Shown piece after piece: positions 1 through 5,512 of a stretch of 6,928 nucleotides of DNA (within the stretch, counting starts at the first letter, position 1; each line of letters begins with the position of its first letter). Position numbers and translations under genes: made by a program. Source of the DNA: CAZYWA01 sp964650975 [NCBI: uncultured bacterium] (GTDB lineage: Bacteria; JADJOY01); assembly GCA_964650975.1 (NCBI GenBank), contig CAZYWA010000438.1:1-6928 (forward strand). The letters run 5' to 3'. The notes under the pieces are model-generated. The model saw nothing but the letters and a program-made list of their open reading frames with translations. It was not told where the DNA came from and ran no database searches.

Positions 1-881
1 GCCGCGAGTCCCTGGCCGTTGGGCGGCAGCTCCCACACGGTCACGCCGCGATAGTCGGTGGAGATGGGCTCGACCCACTCGGAGCGATGGTTGGCGAGAT
101 CGTCCTTGGAGAAGAAGCCGCCAACCTGGGACGAGAACGCGACCAGCGAGTCGGCGACGGGCCCTTTGTAAAAGGCGTCGCGACCGCCCTCCGCGAGGGT
201 CTCGTAGGTGCGCGCGAGACCGGGGTTCGCGAACACCTCTCCCTCGTGCGGCGCGCGGCCACCGGGAAGGAACACCGCCGCGAAACCGGGCGAGTCGCGG
301 AAGTAGGGCTCGCTCGCCTGCCAGCCTTCGGCGATGACCTTGGGGACCGGCTCGCCCTCGCGCGCGGCGCGGATGGCCCCGGAGAGGATGTCCTTCATCG
401 GCAGGCGGCCGAAACGCCGGTGAAGCTCGAACCATCCGTCCACGGCGCCGGGCACGGTCCACGAATAGGGAGAGAAGAGCGGGATCGTGCCGTCGGGGTC
501 GGGCGGGACCTTGTCGATGGTGAGGGCCTGCGGCGCGCGACCCGATCCGTTCAGGCCGTAGAGCCGCTGGGTGCGCGCGTCCCACACCATCGCGAAGAGA
601 TCGCCGCCCGGGCCGCACGAGACCGGTTCGAGGAAGCCGAGCGCCGCGTTGGTGGCGATGGCGGCGTCGATGGCGTTGCCGCCGCGCTTCAGCACGTCGA
701 GCCCGATCTCGACCGCGAGCGGATGCGCCGCGGCCACCATGCCGTGACGCGCGTGAACCACCGAGCGACTCGCGGTCATGCTCCCCTCCGGGTGCCGCGC
801 GCGGGCGCATGCCGCTGAGAGCCACAGGGCCGCGAGCCCGAGTTGCAGTGCACGTGAGGTTCCAGGTCCGCGGGCTCGCAT
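1..881 (-). CDS. ggt: Gamma-glutamyltransferase family protein, predicted lipoprotein, C-terminal part outside window
   Basis: Reading the minus strand from ATG 881-879 gives 293 codons with no stop before the window edge. The family hydrolyses or transfers gamma-glutamyl groups, as from glutathione, and is an N-terminal nucleophile hydrolase that cleaves itself. Visible family features are HGMVAAAHPLA (46-56), GGNAIDAAIA (67-76), GPGGD (90-94), GSGRAP (112-117), whose Arg115 aligns with the substrate-carboxylate-binding Arg of E. coli GGT, VPGAVDGW (143-150) and PPNGQG (286-291). The autocleavage Thr and small subunit lie beyond the window. Residues 1-25 look like a lipoprotein signal: Arg-rich start, hydrophobic stretch LGLAALWLSAA, then Cys25, so the protein is probably lipid-anchored and extracytoplasmic. 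ATG 779 (Met35) has a better Shine-Dalgarno (GGAGGGG) and would give a cytosolic, YwrD-like form. I prefer 881 because of the signal peptide. Family assignment is firm; start is moderate. Confidence 0.88.
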   Translation of the reverse strand, partial: MRARGPGTSRALQLGLAALWLSAACARARHPEGSMTASRSVVHARHGMVAAAHPLAVEIGLDVLKRGGNAIDAAIATNAALGFLEPVSCGPGGDLFAMVWDARTQRLYGLNGSGRAPQALTIDKVPPDPDGTIPLFSPYSWTVPGAVDGWFELHRRFGRLPMKDILSGAIRAAREGEPVPKVIAEGWQASEPYFRDSPGFAAVFLPGGRAPHEGEVFANPGLARTYETLAEGGRDAFYKGPVADSLVAFSSQVGGFFSKDDLANHRSEWVEPISTDYRGVTVWELPPNGQGLA

Positions 882-914
882 CGTAGGCACTTCGGCTCGT
901 CGCAGCTGGCGTGG

Positions 915-944
915 GCCGGCCGGCGGGATTCTACGCCGGCCGGC
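915..944. promoter_or_regulatory. Perfect 11-bp inverted repeat in divergent intergenic region
   Basis: The arms GCCGGCCGGCG (915-925) and CGCCGGCCGGC (934-944) are perfect reverse complements around an 8-nt centre. Read on the minus strand the centre contains TAGAAT, which matches the -10 consensus TATAAT at five of six positions, about 47 nt upstream of the ggt start at 881. There is no convincing -35 and no T-run, so a terminator is unlikely. A regulator-binding site or a cruciform over a ggt promoter is possible. The function is inferred; the symmetry is seen directly. Confidence 0.4.
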
Positions 945-954
945 GATCGATCGC
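943..954. repeat. 12-bp perfect palindrome GCGATCGATCGC
   Basis: A self-complementary 12-mer abuts the larger inverted repeat on its right side, so 915-954 is almost entirely symmetric sequence. Related GATCG-rich stretches also occur in the centres of repeat copies B and C (TCGATCG). It could be a protein-binding site or chance in GC-rich DNA. Apart from these two symmetric elements I see nothing in 882-1223: no RNA gene, no convincing sigma70-type promoter pair, and no Shine-Dalgarno before 1224. Confidence 0.25.
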
Positions 955-1223
955 GATTCGGGTGGTAAGTGACATCTCGCTCGATCCGTTTCGGAGGGCG
1001 GCGACCTTCTCGCCGCCGCCGCGCCGGACCTGCTCCATCGCGCGCCGCCAGGCCGATGACACCCGAGCGCTTGCGATTTGTCTCGGCTCTCTCGGGGAGG
1101 TGCGAAATCGCTGGAGATTCTCGTGCATCCGTCCGTCGCGCTCGCGGCGCGGATCTTGCGATACTGTCCCGCGAGCCATGGTGCGCCCGCGGTTCGCGGG
1201 CGACCTCCGCTCTCACGACGCCG

Positions 1224-2108
1224 ATGAAGAAGCTGGGCCAGCTCCTCGTCGACCAAGGGCTGGTCACGCCGTTTCACGTCGATCGCGCCATCTGGTGGCA
1301 GCAGGACGACGGCGGCCGCCTGGGCGGCCTGCTCATCCGTCTCGGCTACCTGGACGAGTCGGGCTTCCTGCGCGTGATGGAGCCACTGGTCCACGCGCGC
1401 GGCATCCAGATCGACGACGACGCGATCGATCCGCGCGCCGCTGGCCGCATCCCGTCGACGCTCGCGCGCCGCACCAGCGCGGTGGCGATCGGCATGCGCA
1501 ACGACCGGCTGGTGGTGGCGATGACCGATCCCGGCAACCTCACGTCGGTGAGCGATCTCGAGGCCGTGACCGGGATGCGCGTCGAGAGTTGCCTGGCGGC
1601 CGACCCTGCGGTGGCCCGGGTACTCGACAAGTACTACCCGATCGAGACGACGCTTCCGGCGCTGGCACCGCGCCCGGCGATGCCCACGGCGGTGCTCACC
1701 GAGGCCACGCGCGACACCGGCCACACGCTCGACAACCTGCTGTTCGCGTGGATTCGCGACGCGCTGATCGCGGGTGCCTCGCACCTGGTGATCGAGCGCG
1801 CTCCGCTGTTTCTGGTGGTGCGCTGCGAAATGCCCACCGACAGCTTCGAGCTGACCCAGCTCGAGGTGATGTTTCAGCGGCCGCTGATCCGGCGGCTCAG
1901 GCTCGCGGCGGGACTGCCCACACCGAACATGCCTGGATGGCGCCAGGAAGCGCCGATCCGCTTGCCGTATCGCGGGACCGAGCTCAGCGTCGAGCTGACG
2001 CTTTTCCCCGACACGCTCGGCCCCACCGCACGCCTCGCCCTGGGTGACGCCCGCGCGCGCCTTTGCGCGGCGGGCTTGATGCTGCCCGCGGCGACCAACG
2101 CGGCCTGA
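1224..2108 (+). CDS. GspE/PilB N-terminal-domain protein lacking the ATPase domain
   Basis: This 294-residue protein matches the N-terminal half of type II secretion/type IV pilus assembly ATPases. Residues 3-26 and 32-55 form two tandem 24-residue KLG/RLG-led motifs separated by five residues, the layout of the MshEN c-di-GMP-binding domain. The first begins with Lys3 instead of Arg and ends with Gln26; the second begins with Arg32 but has Leu55 where Gln is expected, so binding is uncertain. Residues 70-140 continue the T2SSE_N fold (VVAMTDPGNLTSVSDLEAVTG, 97-117, then DKYYPIE). Residues 168-273 resemble the N2 domain that precedes the ATPase core: AGASHLVIE (183-191) parallels the usual GASDIHIEP, and FPDTLGPTARLAL (261-273) parallels its last strand. 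The protein ends there; no Walker A or Walker B follows in any frame. In-frame ATG 969 exists, but the added 85 residues are Arg-rich and unlike coding sequence, so I start at 1224 (MKKLGQLL), although no Shine-Dalgarno is visible. Probably cytosolic, acting as a sensor or a partner of a full-length ATPase (inference). Confidence 0.8.
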   Translation: MKKLGQLLVDQGLVTPFHVDRAIWWQQDDGGRLGGLLIRLGYLDESGFLRVMEPLVHARGIQIDDDAIDPRAAGRIPSTLARRTSAVAIGMRNDRLVVAMTDPGNLTSVSDLEAVTGMRVESCLAADPAVARVLDKYYPIETTLPALAPRPAMPTAVLTEATRDTGHTLDNLLFAWIRDALIAGASHLVIERAPLFLVVRCEMPTDSFELTQLEVMFQRPLIRRLRLAAGLPTPNMPGWRQEAPIRLPYRGTELSVELTLFPDTLGPTARLALGDARARLCAAGLMLPAATNAA

Positions 2109-2126
2109 CGGCTCAGGCTGGATCGA

Positions 2127-2188
2127 GCGCTGCGGCGGCGAGAGACCGCCGCCCTCCGCCGGAGGAACGCGGTCCCGCGTGACCACAG
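2127..2188. repeat. Interspersed hairpin repeat, copy A (units in inverted order)
   Basis: The stretch holds two hairpin units of the family seen at 3503-3578 and 6852-6927, here tail to tail. The first (2127-2157) matches the right arm of copy C at 27 of 31 positions and folds as GGCGGCG (2134-2140), loop AGAGAC, CGCCGCC (2147-2153). The second (2161-2188) matches the left arm but has lost two loop bases: ACGCG (2167-2171), loop GTCC, CGCGT (2176-2180). The two are joined by GCC, so CCTCC-GCC-GGAGG is itself a small hairpin. It begins 19 nt after the stop of the GspE-like gene. A further inverted repeat, GTGACC/GGTCAC (2179-2195), overlaps its right end. I see nothing else in 2189-2302. Confidence 0.7.
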
Positions 2189-2302
2189 CGGTCACTCGGC
2201 TCCTGCCGCGCTTGCTGATGCGTGCACGCACCGCTTACCTTTGCGTGTGCGGGCGAATTCCAACGTTCGATCTCCCCGATCGACGTCCGCACGATCACCC
2301 CT

Positions 2303-3448
2303 ATGAGCGACGTCAAAGGCTTCCCCGAGCCGCGTCCGCGGCCCAACACCGCGCCGCGCGTTTACTTCGAGCTCGCGCGCAAAGCCGCGCAGTCGAACTA
2401 CCGGCGCCTCGACTTCCCGTACAAGCTCACCTACTCGCTGACCTACTGGTGCAACTACGGCTGCAAGACCTGCGACATCTGGCGCAGGAAGCCGGTCGAC
2501 GAGCTCGATCTCGGCGAGATCCGCAAGCTGTTCGCGAAGTCGAACGAGTTCTCGTGGATCGACCTGACCGGCGGCGAGGTGTTCCTGCGCAAGGATTTCC
2601 TGGGCGTGGTGGACGCGATCCACTCGAACTGCCGGAACCTGCTGCTGCTCCACTTCCCGACCAACGGCTACCTCACCGACAAGATCGTCGCCGCCACCAA
2701 GACCATCACCAGCTGGGAGCCCAAGAAGCTCATCATCACGGTGAGCATGGACGGCGACGAGGCGCGGAACGACGAGATCCGCGGCATCGAAGGCGGCTGG
2801 CGCCGCCAGCTCGAGACGTTCCGCCAGCTGCGCGAGATCGACGGCGTGAACGTGGTGCTCGGCTTCACGCTCTCGAAGCACAACGCCGGGCACCTGCAAG
2901 AGTGCTTCGACGCGGTGCAACGCGAGATCCCCGACATCACCTGGGACGAGCTGCACGTGAACGTCGCGCATCGCTCGGCCCATTACTACGGCAACGACGC
3001 GATCGATCCGTTCGAGGGCGCCGAAGCGGCGGTGCGCTCCGATCTCGAGCTCTTCCGCTCGCATCGCCGTCCGCCGCTCGGACCGGTCTCGTTCCTGGAG
3101 CACGAGTACCTGCGGCGCGTGGAGCGGTATCTCGACACCGGTCGCACGCCGGTCCGCTGCCAGGCGCTGCGCGCGTCGTGCTTCCTCGATCCGTTCGGCG
3201 TCGTCTATCCGTGCGGGATGTACAGCCGGCCGATGGGAAGCGTGCGCGACGTCGACTACGACCTGCGCGCCCTCTGGGAACGAGAAGAGACCCGCCGCGT
3301 GCAGCGCGAGATCTGGGAAGGCGACTGCCCCCAGTGCTGGACGCCGTGCGAGGCGTACCAGAGCATCTTGGGATCGCTGGTGCCGCGCTCCGCACCGCCC
3401 GCCGTGGCCGAGTCGGCAGCGCTACCGCTTCCGCAGCCGGCGAAGTGA
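2303..3448 (+). CDS. Radical SAM protein with SPASM/twitch-like C-terminal Cys-rich domain
   Basis: This 381-residue protein is a radical SAM enzyme: CNYGCKTC gives the CxxxCxxC motif (Cys50, Cys54, Cys57) that binds the catalytic 4Fe-4S cluster and SAM. LTGGEVFL (88-95) is the GGE motif contacting SAM, and TVSMDG (146-151) sits at a typical later beta-strand of the partial TIM barrel. The C-terminal part carries six further cysteines: Cys286, Cys293, Cys304 (in DPFGVVYPC, with the Gly-x4-Cys spacing of SPASM domains), Cys342, Cys345 and Cys349 (CPQCWTPC). This suggests at least one auxiliary Fe-S cluster. Such proteins modify peptides, sugars or lipids; the substrate cannot be read from the sequence. 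The tail from about 360 is Pro/Ala-rich and probably disordered. I start at ATG 2303; a GTG at 2222 would add 27 residues with no domain, and neither start has a clear Shine-Dalgarno. It is cytosolic, with no signal peptide. The next gene, on the same strand, is a glycosyltransferase 156 nt downstream, and repeat copy B lies between them. Confidence 0.88.
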   Translation: MSDVKGFPEPRPRPNTAPRVYFELARKAAQSNYRRLDFPYKLTYSLTYWCNYGCKTCDIWRRKPVDELDLGEIRKLFAKSNEFSWIDLTGGEVFLRKDFLGVVDAIHSNCRNLLLLHFPTNGYLTDKIVAATKTITSWEPKKLIITVSMDGDEARNDEIRGIEGGWRRQLETFRQLREIDGVNVVLGFTLSKHNAGHLQECFDAVQREIPDITWDELHVNVAHRSAHYYGNDAIDPFEGAEAAVRSDLELFRSHRRPPLGPVSFLEHEYLRRVERYLDTGRTPVRCQALRASCFLDPFGVVYPCGMYSRPMGSVRDVDYDLRALWEREETRRVQREIWEGDCPQCWTPCEAYQSILGSLVPRSAPPAVAESAALPLPQPAK

Positions 3449-3502
3449 CTTCCTCGGGTTCTTCCAGCCCGTCCATCCGGTGGCGCCCAATGGATCGGGC
3501 CA

Positions 3503-3578
3503 GGAGGGACGCGATCCTTCGCGTCCGCAGCGGTCGATCGTGAGCCGCGGCTCCGGCTGCGAGAGACCGCGGCCCTCC
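3503..3578. repeat. 76-bp REPIN-like inverted hairpin doublet, copy B
   Basis: This copy is 63 of 76 positions identical to copy C at 6852-6927, with six of the 13 differences clustered in the central spacer. The left hairpin is GGACGCG (3507-3513), loop ATCCTT, CGCGTCC (3520-3526). The right hairpin is GGCTGCG (3555-3561), loop AGAGAC, CGCGGCC (3568-3574), with one T-G wobble. Each unit is headed by GGAGG read from its own outer end, as REP units mobilised by RAYT transposases have a GTAG or GGAG head. It starts 55 nt after the radical SAM stop and ends 26 nt before the glycosyltransferase start. The rest of 3449-3604 holds only the Shine-Dalgarno of the next gene. Confidence 0.78.
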
Positions 3579-3604
3579 GAGCGCAGCGCCCTCGGTGGAG
3601 CGGC

Positions 3605-5314
3605 GTGACCGTTCGCCGCCCGACACCCGCTCAGCTCTTGGCCGCGATCGTCGCGGTGGCCGCGGCACTGCGCCTCTACGGAGTGCGCTGGGGCTTGCCG
3701 TTTCACTTCCACAGCGACGAGCAGGTGATGTTCCACTTCACCGAGAAGCTGCGCACGGCGCGCTCGATCCGCGAGCTGACTCACGGCGACATGCGTTTCT
3801 TCCTCTATGCGCCGCTGCTCATGCACCTGCTCATCGGGTGCGTGTGGGTGGCGGGCTGGTTTCATCGCTTCGCGGAGGACGACCCCGCGAGCCTCACCCT
3901 CTATCTCGCGATGGGCCGCGCGATCGTGGCCGTGTTCGGCACCGCGACGGTGTGGCTGGTGTACCGGCTCGGCGCCCGGCTCTATTCGCGCGGCGCCGGA
4001 ATCCTCGGGGCGGCGTTGCTCGCGGTGTGCACGCTGCACGTGCGCGACTCGCATTTCTTCGTGACCGACATCCCGCTCACGTTCTTCCTGGCCGCGGAGT
4101 TGCTCTCGGCCGCACGGCTGGTGGAGGAGCCGCGCCCGCGCCGATACGTGGAGTTGGGGGCGGTGCTCGGCATCGCGATGGCCACCAAGCAAACCGCGCT
4201 GCTCGGCGTCCCGCTGGTGGCGGTGGCGCACGCGGTGGTGGTGCTGCGCCGCCCGCGAAGCGAATGGGGATGGTGGGTGCTGGGATGGCCCGCGCTCGCG
4301 GGCGCGGTGGCGGCGCTGGCGTTCTCGGCGGCCTATCCCTACGTGTGGATCGCGCCCGGAAATTTCCTCGCGATGTCGCGCAAGACCGCGAGCTTCGTGT
4401 CCGCGTCGGCGCGGCCGCCGTGGGTGTGGCAGTTCGACGGCACGAGCTTCGGGTACTGGTTCACGAACGTGCTCTTCTTCGGCATGGGGCCGCTGCTCGA
4501 GCTGGCGGCGCTCGCGGGGCTGGTGTGGGCCGCGAAGCGGCGGCAGCTCGGGGATCTGCTGCTGGTGGCGCTGCTGGTGCCCTACACGCTGGTGGTCGGG
4601 CGCGGCTTCATGAAGTTCGTCCGCTACGCGCTGCCGGTGCTGCCGCTCCTCTGCTTGTGGACCGGGCGGCTCGGAGCGGAGGCGCTCGCGGCGGCGCGCA
4701 CTCGCGCCACGCGCTCGCTGGTGGCGGGATGCATCGCCGCGGTGATCGTGACCTCGCTCGGCTACTCGATCGCCTACCTCCACGTGTACCGGAAGCCCGA
4801 CGCGCGGCTCGCCGCGGCGCGCTGGATCCACTCCAACATCCCGCTCGGCGCGAGCATGCTCGTCGACAGCTCACCGTCGACGCCGCCACTCGGGCATCTT
4901 TTCCTGCACCCGTCGTTCTTCGATTCTTACATCCAAGGTCAGACGCTCCACGCGTCGCGTGACGACTATTTCTCGATCAAGGTCCTCGACCTCTCCGCCG
5001 ATCCCGCGGAGCGCGCCAAGACCGACGACTGGTGGCGGGCCTACCTCGGCGAGCGCACCCAGGGAGTCGACTACATCGCGATCAGCGACGAGTACGCCGA
5101 GCAGTACCGCGCGGCGCTCCCCGATTTTCCGGTGGTGAACCAGTTCCTCTCGGACCTGATCGCCGGCCGAACCGAGTTCGAGCTGGTGCGCGAGTGGAAG
5201 ACGCGGCCCGCGCTCTTCGGCCAGGAAATCCCCGACGACCACGCCGAACTCACCTTCCGGCTCTTCGACCACCCGCGCGTGATGGTGTTCCGCCGGCGTG
5301 TGGGACCGGCATGA
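3605..5314 (+). CDS. Polytopic membrane glycosyltransferase, family 39 (PMT/ArnT-like, GT-C fold)
   Basis: This 569-residue protein has about ten to twelve hydrophobic segments between residues 9 and 392 and a soluble C-terminal region (400-569), the layout of GT-C enzymes that use polyprenyl-phosphate-linked sugars at the outer face of the inner membrane. HSDEQ (36-40) in the first extracytoplasmic loop carries the Asp-Glu pair (Asp38, Glu39) expected of the catalytic site. RDSHFFVTDIPLTFFLA (147-163) matches the second conserved loop of the family, MATKQTALL (192-200) the following helix, and FVRYALPVLPLL (338-349) the RYLLPLLP-type motif. Sugar and acceptor are unknown; relatives glycosylate lipid A, proteins or lipids. 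The start is GTG 3605, supported by Shine-Dalgarno-like GGTGGAG (3594-3600) four bases upstream. The C-terminal region has no motif I recognise. The stop overlaps an ATG (ATGA, 5311-5314), but the 44-codon ORF that follows has no support. Co-directional with the radical SAM gene; a functional link is possible but unproven. Confidence 0.87.
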   Translation: MTVRRPTPAQLLAAIVAVAAALRLYGVRWGLPFHFHSDEQVMFHFTEKLRTARSIRELTHGDMRFFLYAPLLMHLLIGCVWVAGWFHRFAEDDPASLTLYLAMGRAIVAVFGTATVWLVYRLGARLYSRGAGILGAALLAVCTLHVRDSHFFVTDIPLTFFLAAELLSAARLVEEPRPRRYVELGAVLGIAMATKQTALLGVPLVAVAHAVVVLRRPRSEWGWWVLGWPALAGAVAALAFSAAYPYVWIAPGNFLAMSRKTASFVSASARPPWVWQFDGTSFGYWFTNVLFFGMGPLLELAALAGLVWAAKRRQLGDLLLVALLVPYTLVVGRGFMKFVRYALPVLPLLCLWTGRLGAEALAAARTRATRSLVAGCIAAVIVTSLGYSIAYLHVYRKPDARLAAARWIHSNIPLGASMLVDSSPSTPPLGHLFLHPSFFDSYIQGQTLHASRDDYFSIKVLDLSADPAERAKTDDWWRAYLGERTQGVDYIAISDEYAEQYRAALPDFPVVNQFLSDLIAGRTEFELVREWKTRPALFGQEIPDDHAELTFRLFDHPRVMVFRRRVGPA

Positions 5315-5441
5315 GCGGTGCGGCGTCCTGGACATGCGCGCACGGCGAAGAGCCCGGATCGGCGAAGGCCTCAGGTCGCCTGATGTCCAATTTTCAGCCT
5401 CGAGACCCGAGGAAACGCCCCGCGCCGCCCGCGAATCGAGA

Positions 5442-5460
5442 TTGACACTCGTTGGTGTCA
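5442..5460. promoter_or_regulatory. Candidate operator: TGACAC-N6-GTGTCA dyad over a TTGACA -35-like box
   Basis: TGACAC (5443-5448) and GTGTCA (5455-5460) are perfect 6-bp inverted half-sites with a 6-bp spacer. They overlap TTGACA (5442-5447), an exact -35 consensus on the plus strand. A -10 at 17-bp spacing would be GATCCT (5465-5470), which is weak. Dyads of this size are typical of TetR-family repressors, which often control fatty-acid-degradation genes. The site is about 50 nt upstream of the acyl-CoA dehydrogenase start, so fatty-acyl-CoA-responsive repression is plausible. The dyad is seen; the regulator is inferred, and no regulator gene is in the window. Confidence 0.5.
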
Positions 5461-5477
5461 CCATGATCCTTCCCGAG

Positions 5478-5512
5478 GGGGAGGGGATTCGATGAACGGG
5501 TGCGTCGAATGA
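5478..5512 (+). promoter_or_regulatory. Strong Shine-Dalgarno with six-codon leader ORF overlapping the next start
   Basis: GGGGAGGGG (5478-5486) is the best Shine-Dalgarno on the plus strand here, and lies five bases before ATG 5492. That ATG opens a six-codon ORF (MNGCVE) in a different frame from the dehydrogenase. Its TGA (5510-5512) overlaps ATG 5509, one of the candidate dehydrogenase starts, in an ATGATG arrangement. This could be a leader peptide with termination-reinitiation. Alternatively the Shine-Dalgarno directly serves GTG 5500 at a 13-nt spacing, and the mini-ORF is coincidental. Confidence 0.4.

Noticed and set aside
87-818. Plus-strand open frame of 243 codons opposite ggt
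   Set aside because: The translation is low-complexity Arg/Gly/Ala-rich, while the minus strand of the same DNA encodes clear gamma-glutamyltransferase motifs.
969-1223. 85-residue in-frame upstream extension of the GspE-like gene
   Set aside because: It is very Arg/Ser/Ala-rich, has no domain and no Shine-Dalgarno, and the family fold starts at the Met at 1224 (KKLGQLL).
3422-4831. Minus-strand open frame of 469 codons under the glycosyltransferase
   Set aside because: It is rich in Arg, His, Glu and Gln with no motifs, as expected for an antisense frame of a GC-rich membrane-protein gene.
5371-5394. Possible terminator: TCAGG-TCG-CCTGA hairpin followed by TTTT
   Set aside because: The stem has only five base pairs and the T-run starts eight bases after it, so it is too weak to call an intrinsic terminator.
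5398-5412. Small hairpin CCTCG/CGAGG
   Set aside because: Five base pairs in GC-rich DNA is expected by chance, and no T-run or adjacent element supports a role.
5311-5445. 44-codon ORF starting with ATGA overlap at the glycosyltransferase stop
   Set aside because: It is short and has no recognisable motif or hydrophobic segment. Its end runs into the TTGACA/dyad region, so it looks like intergenic sequence left open by high GC.
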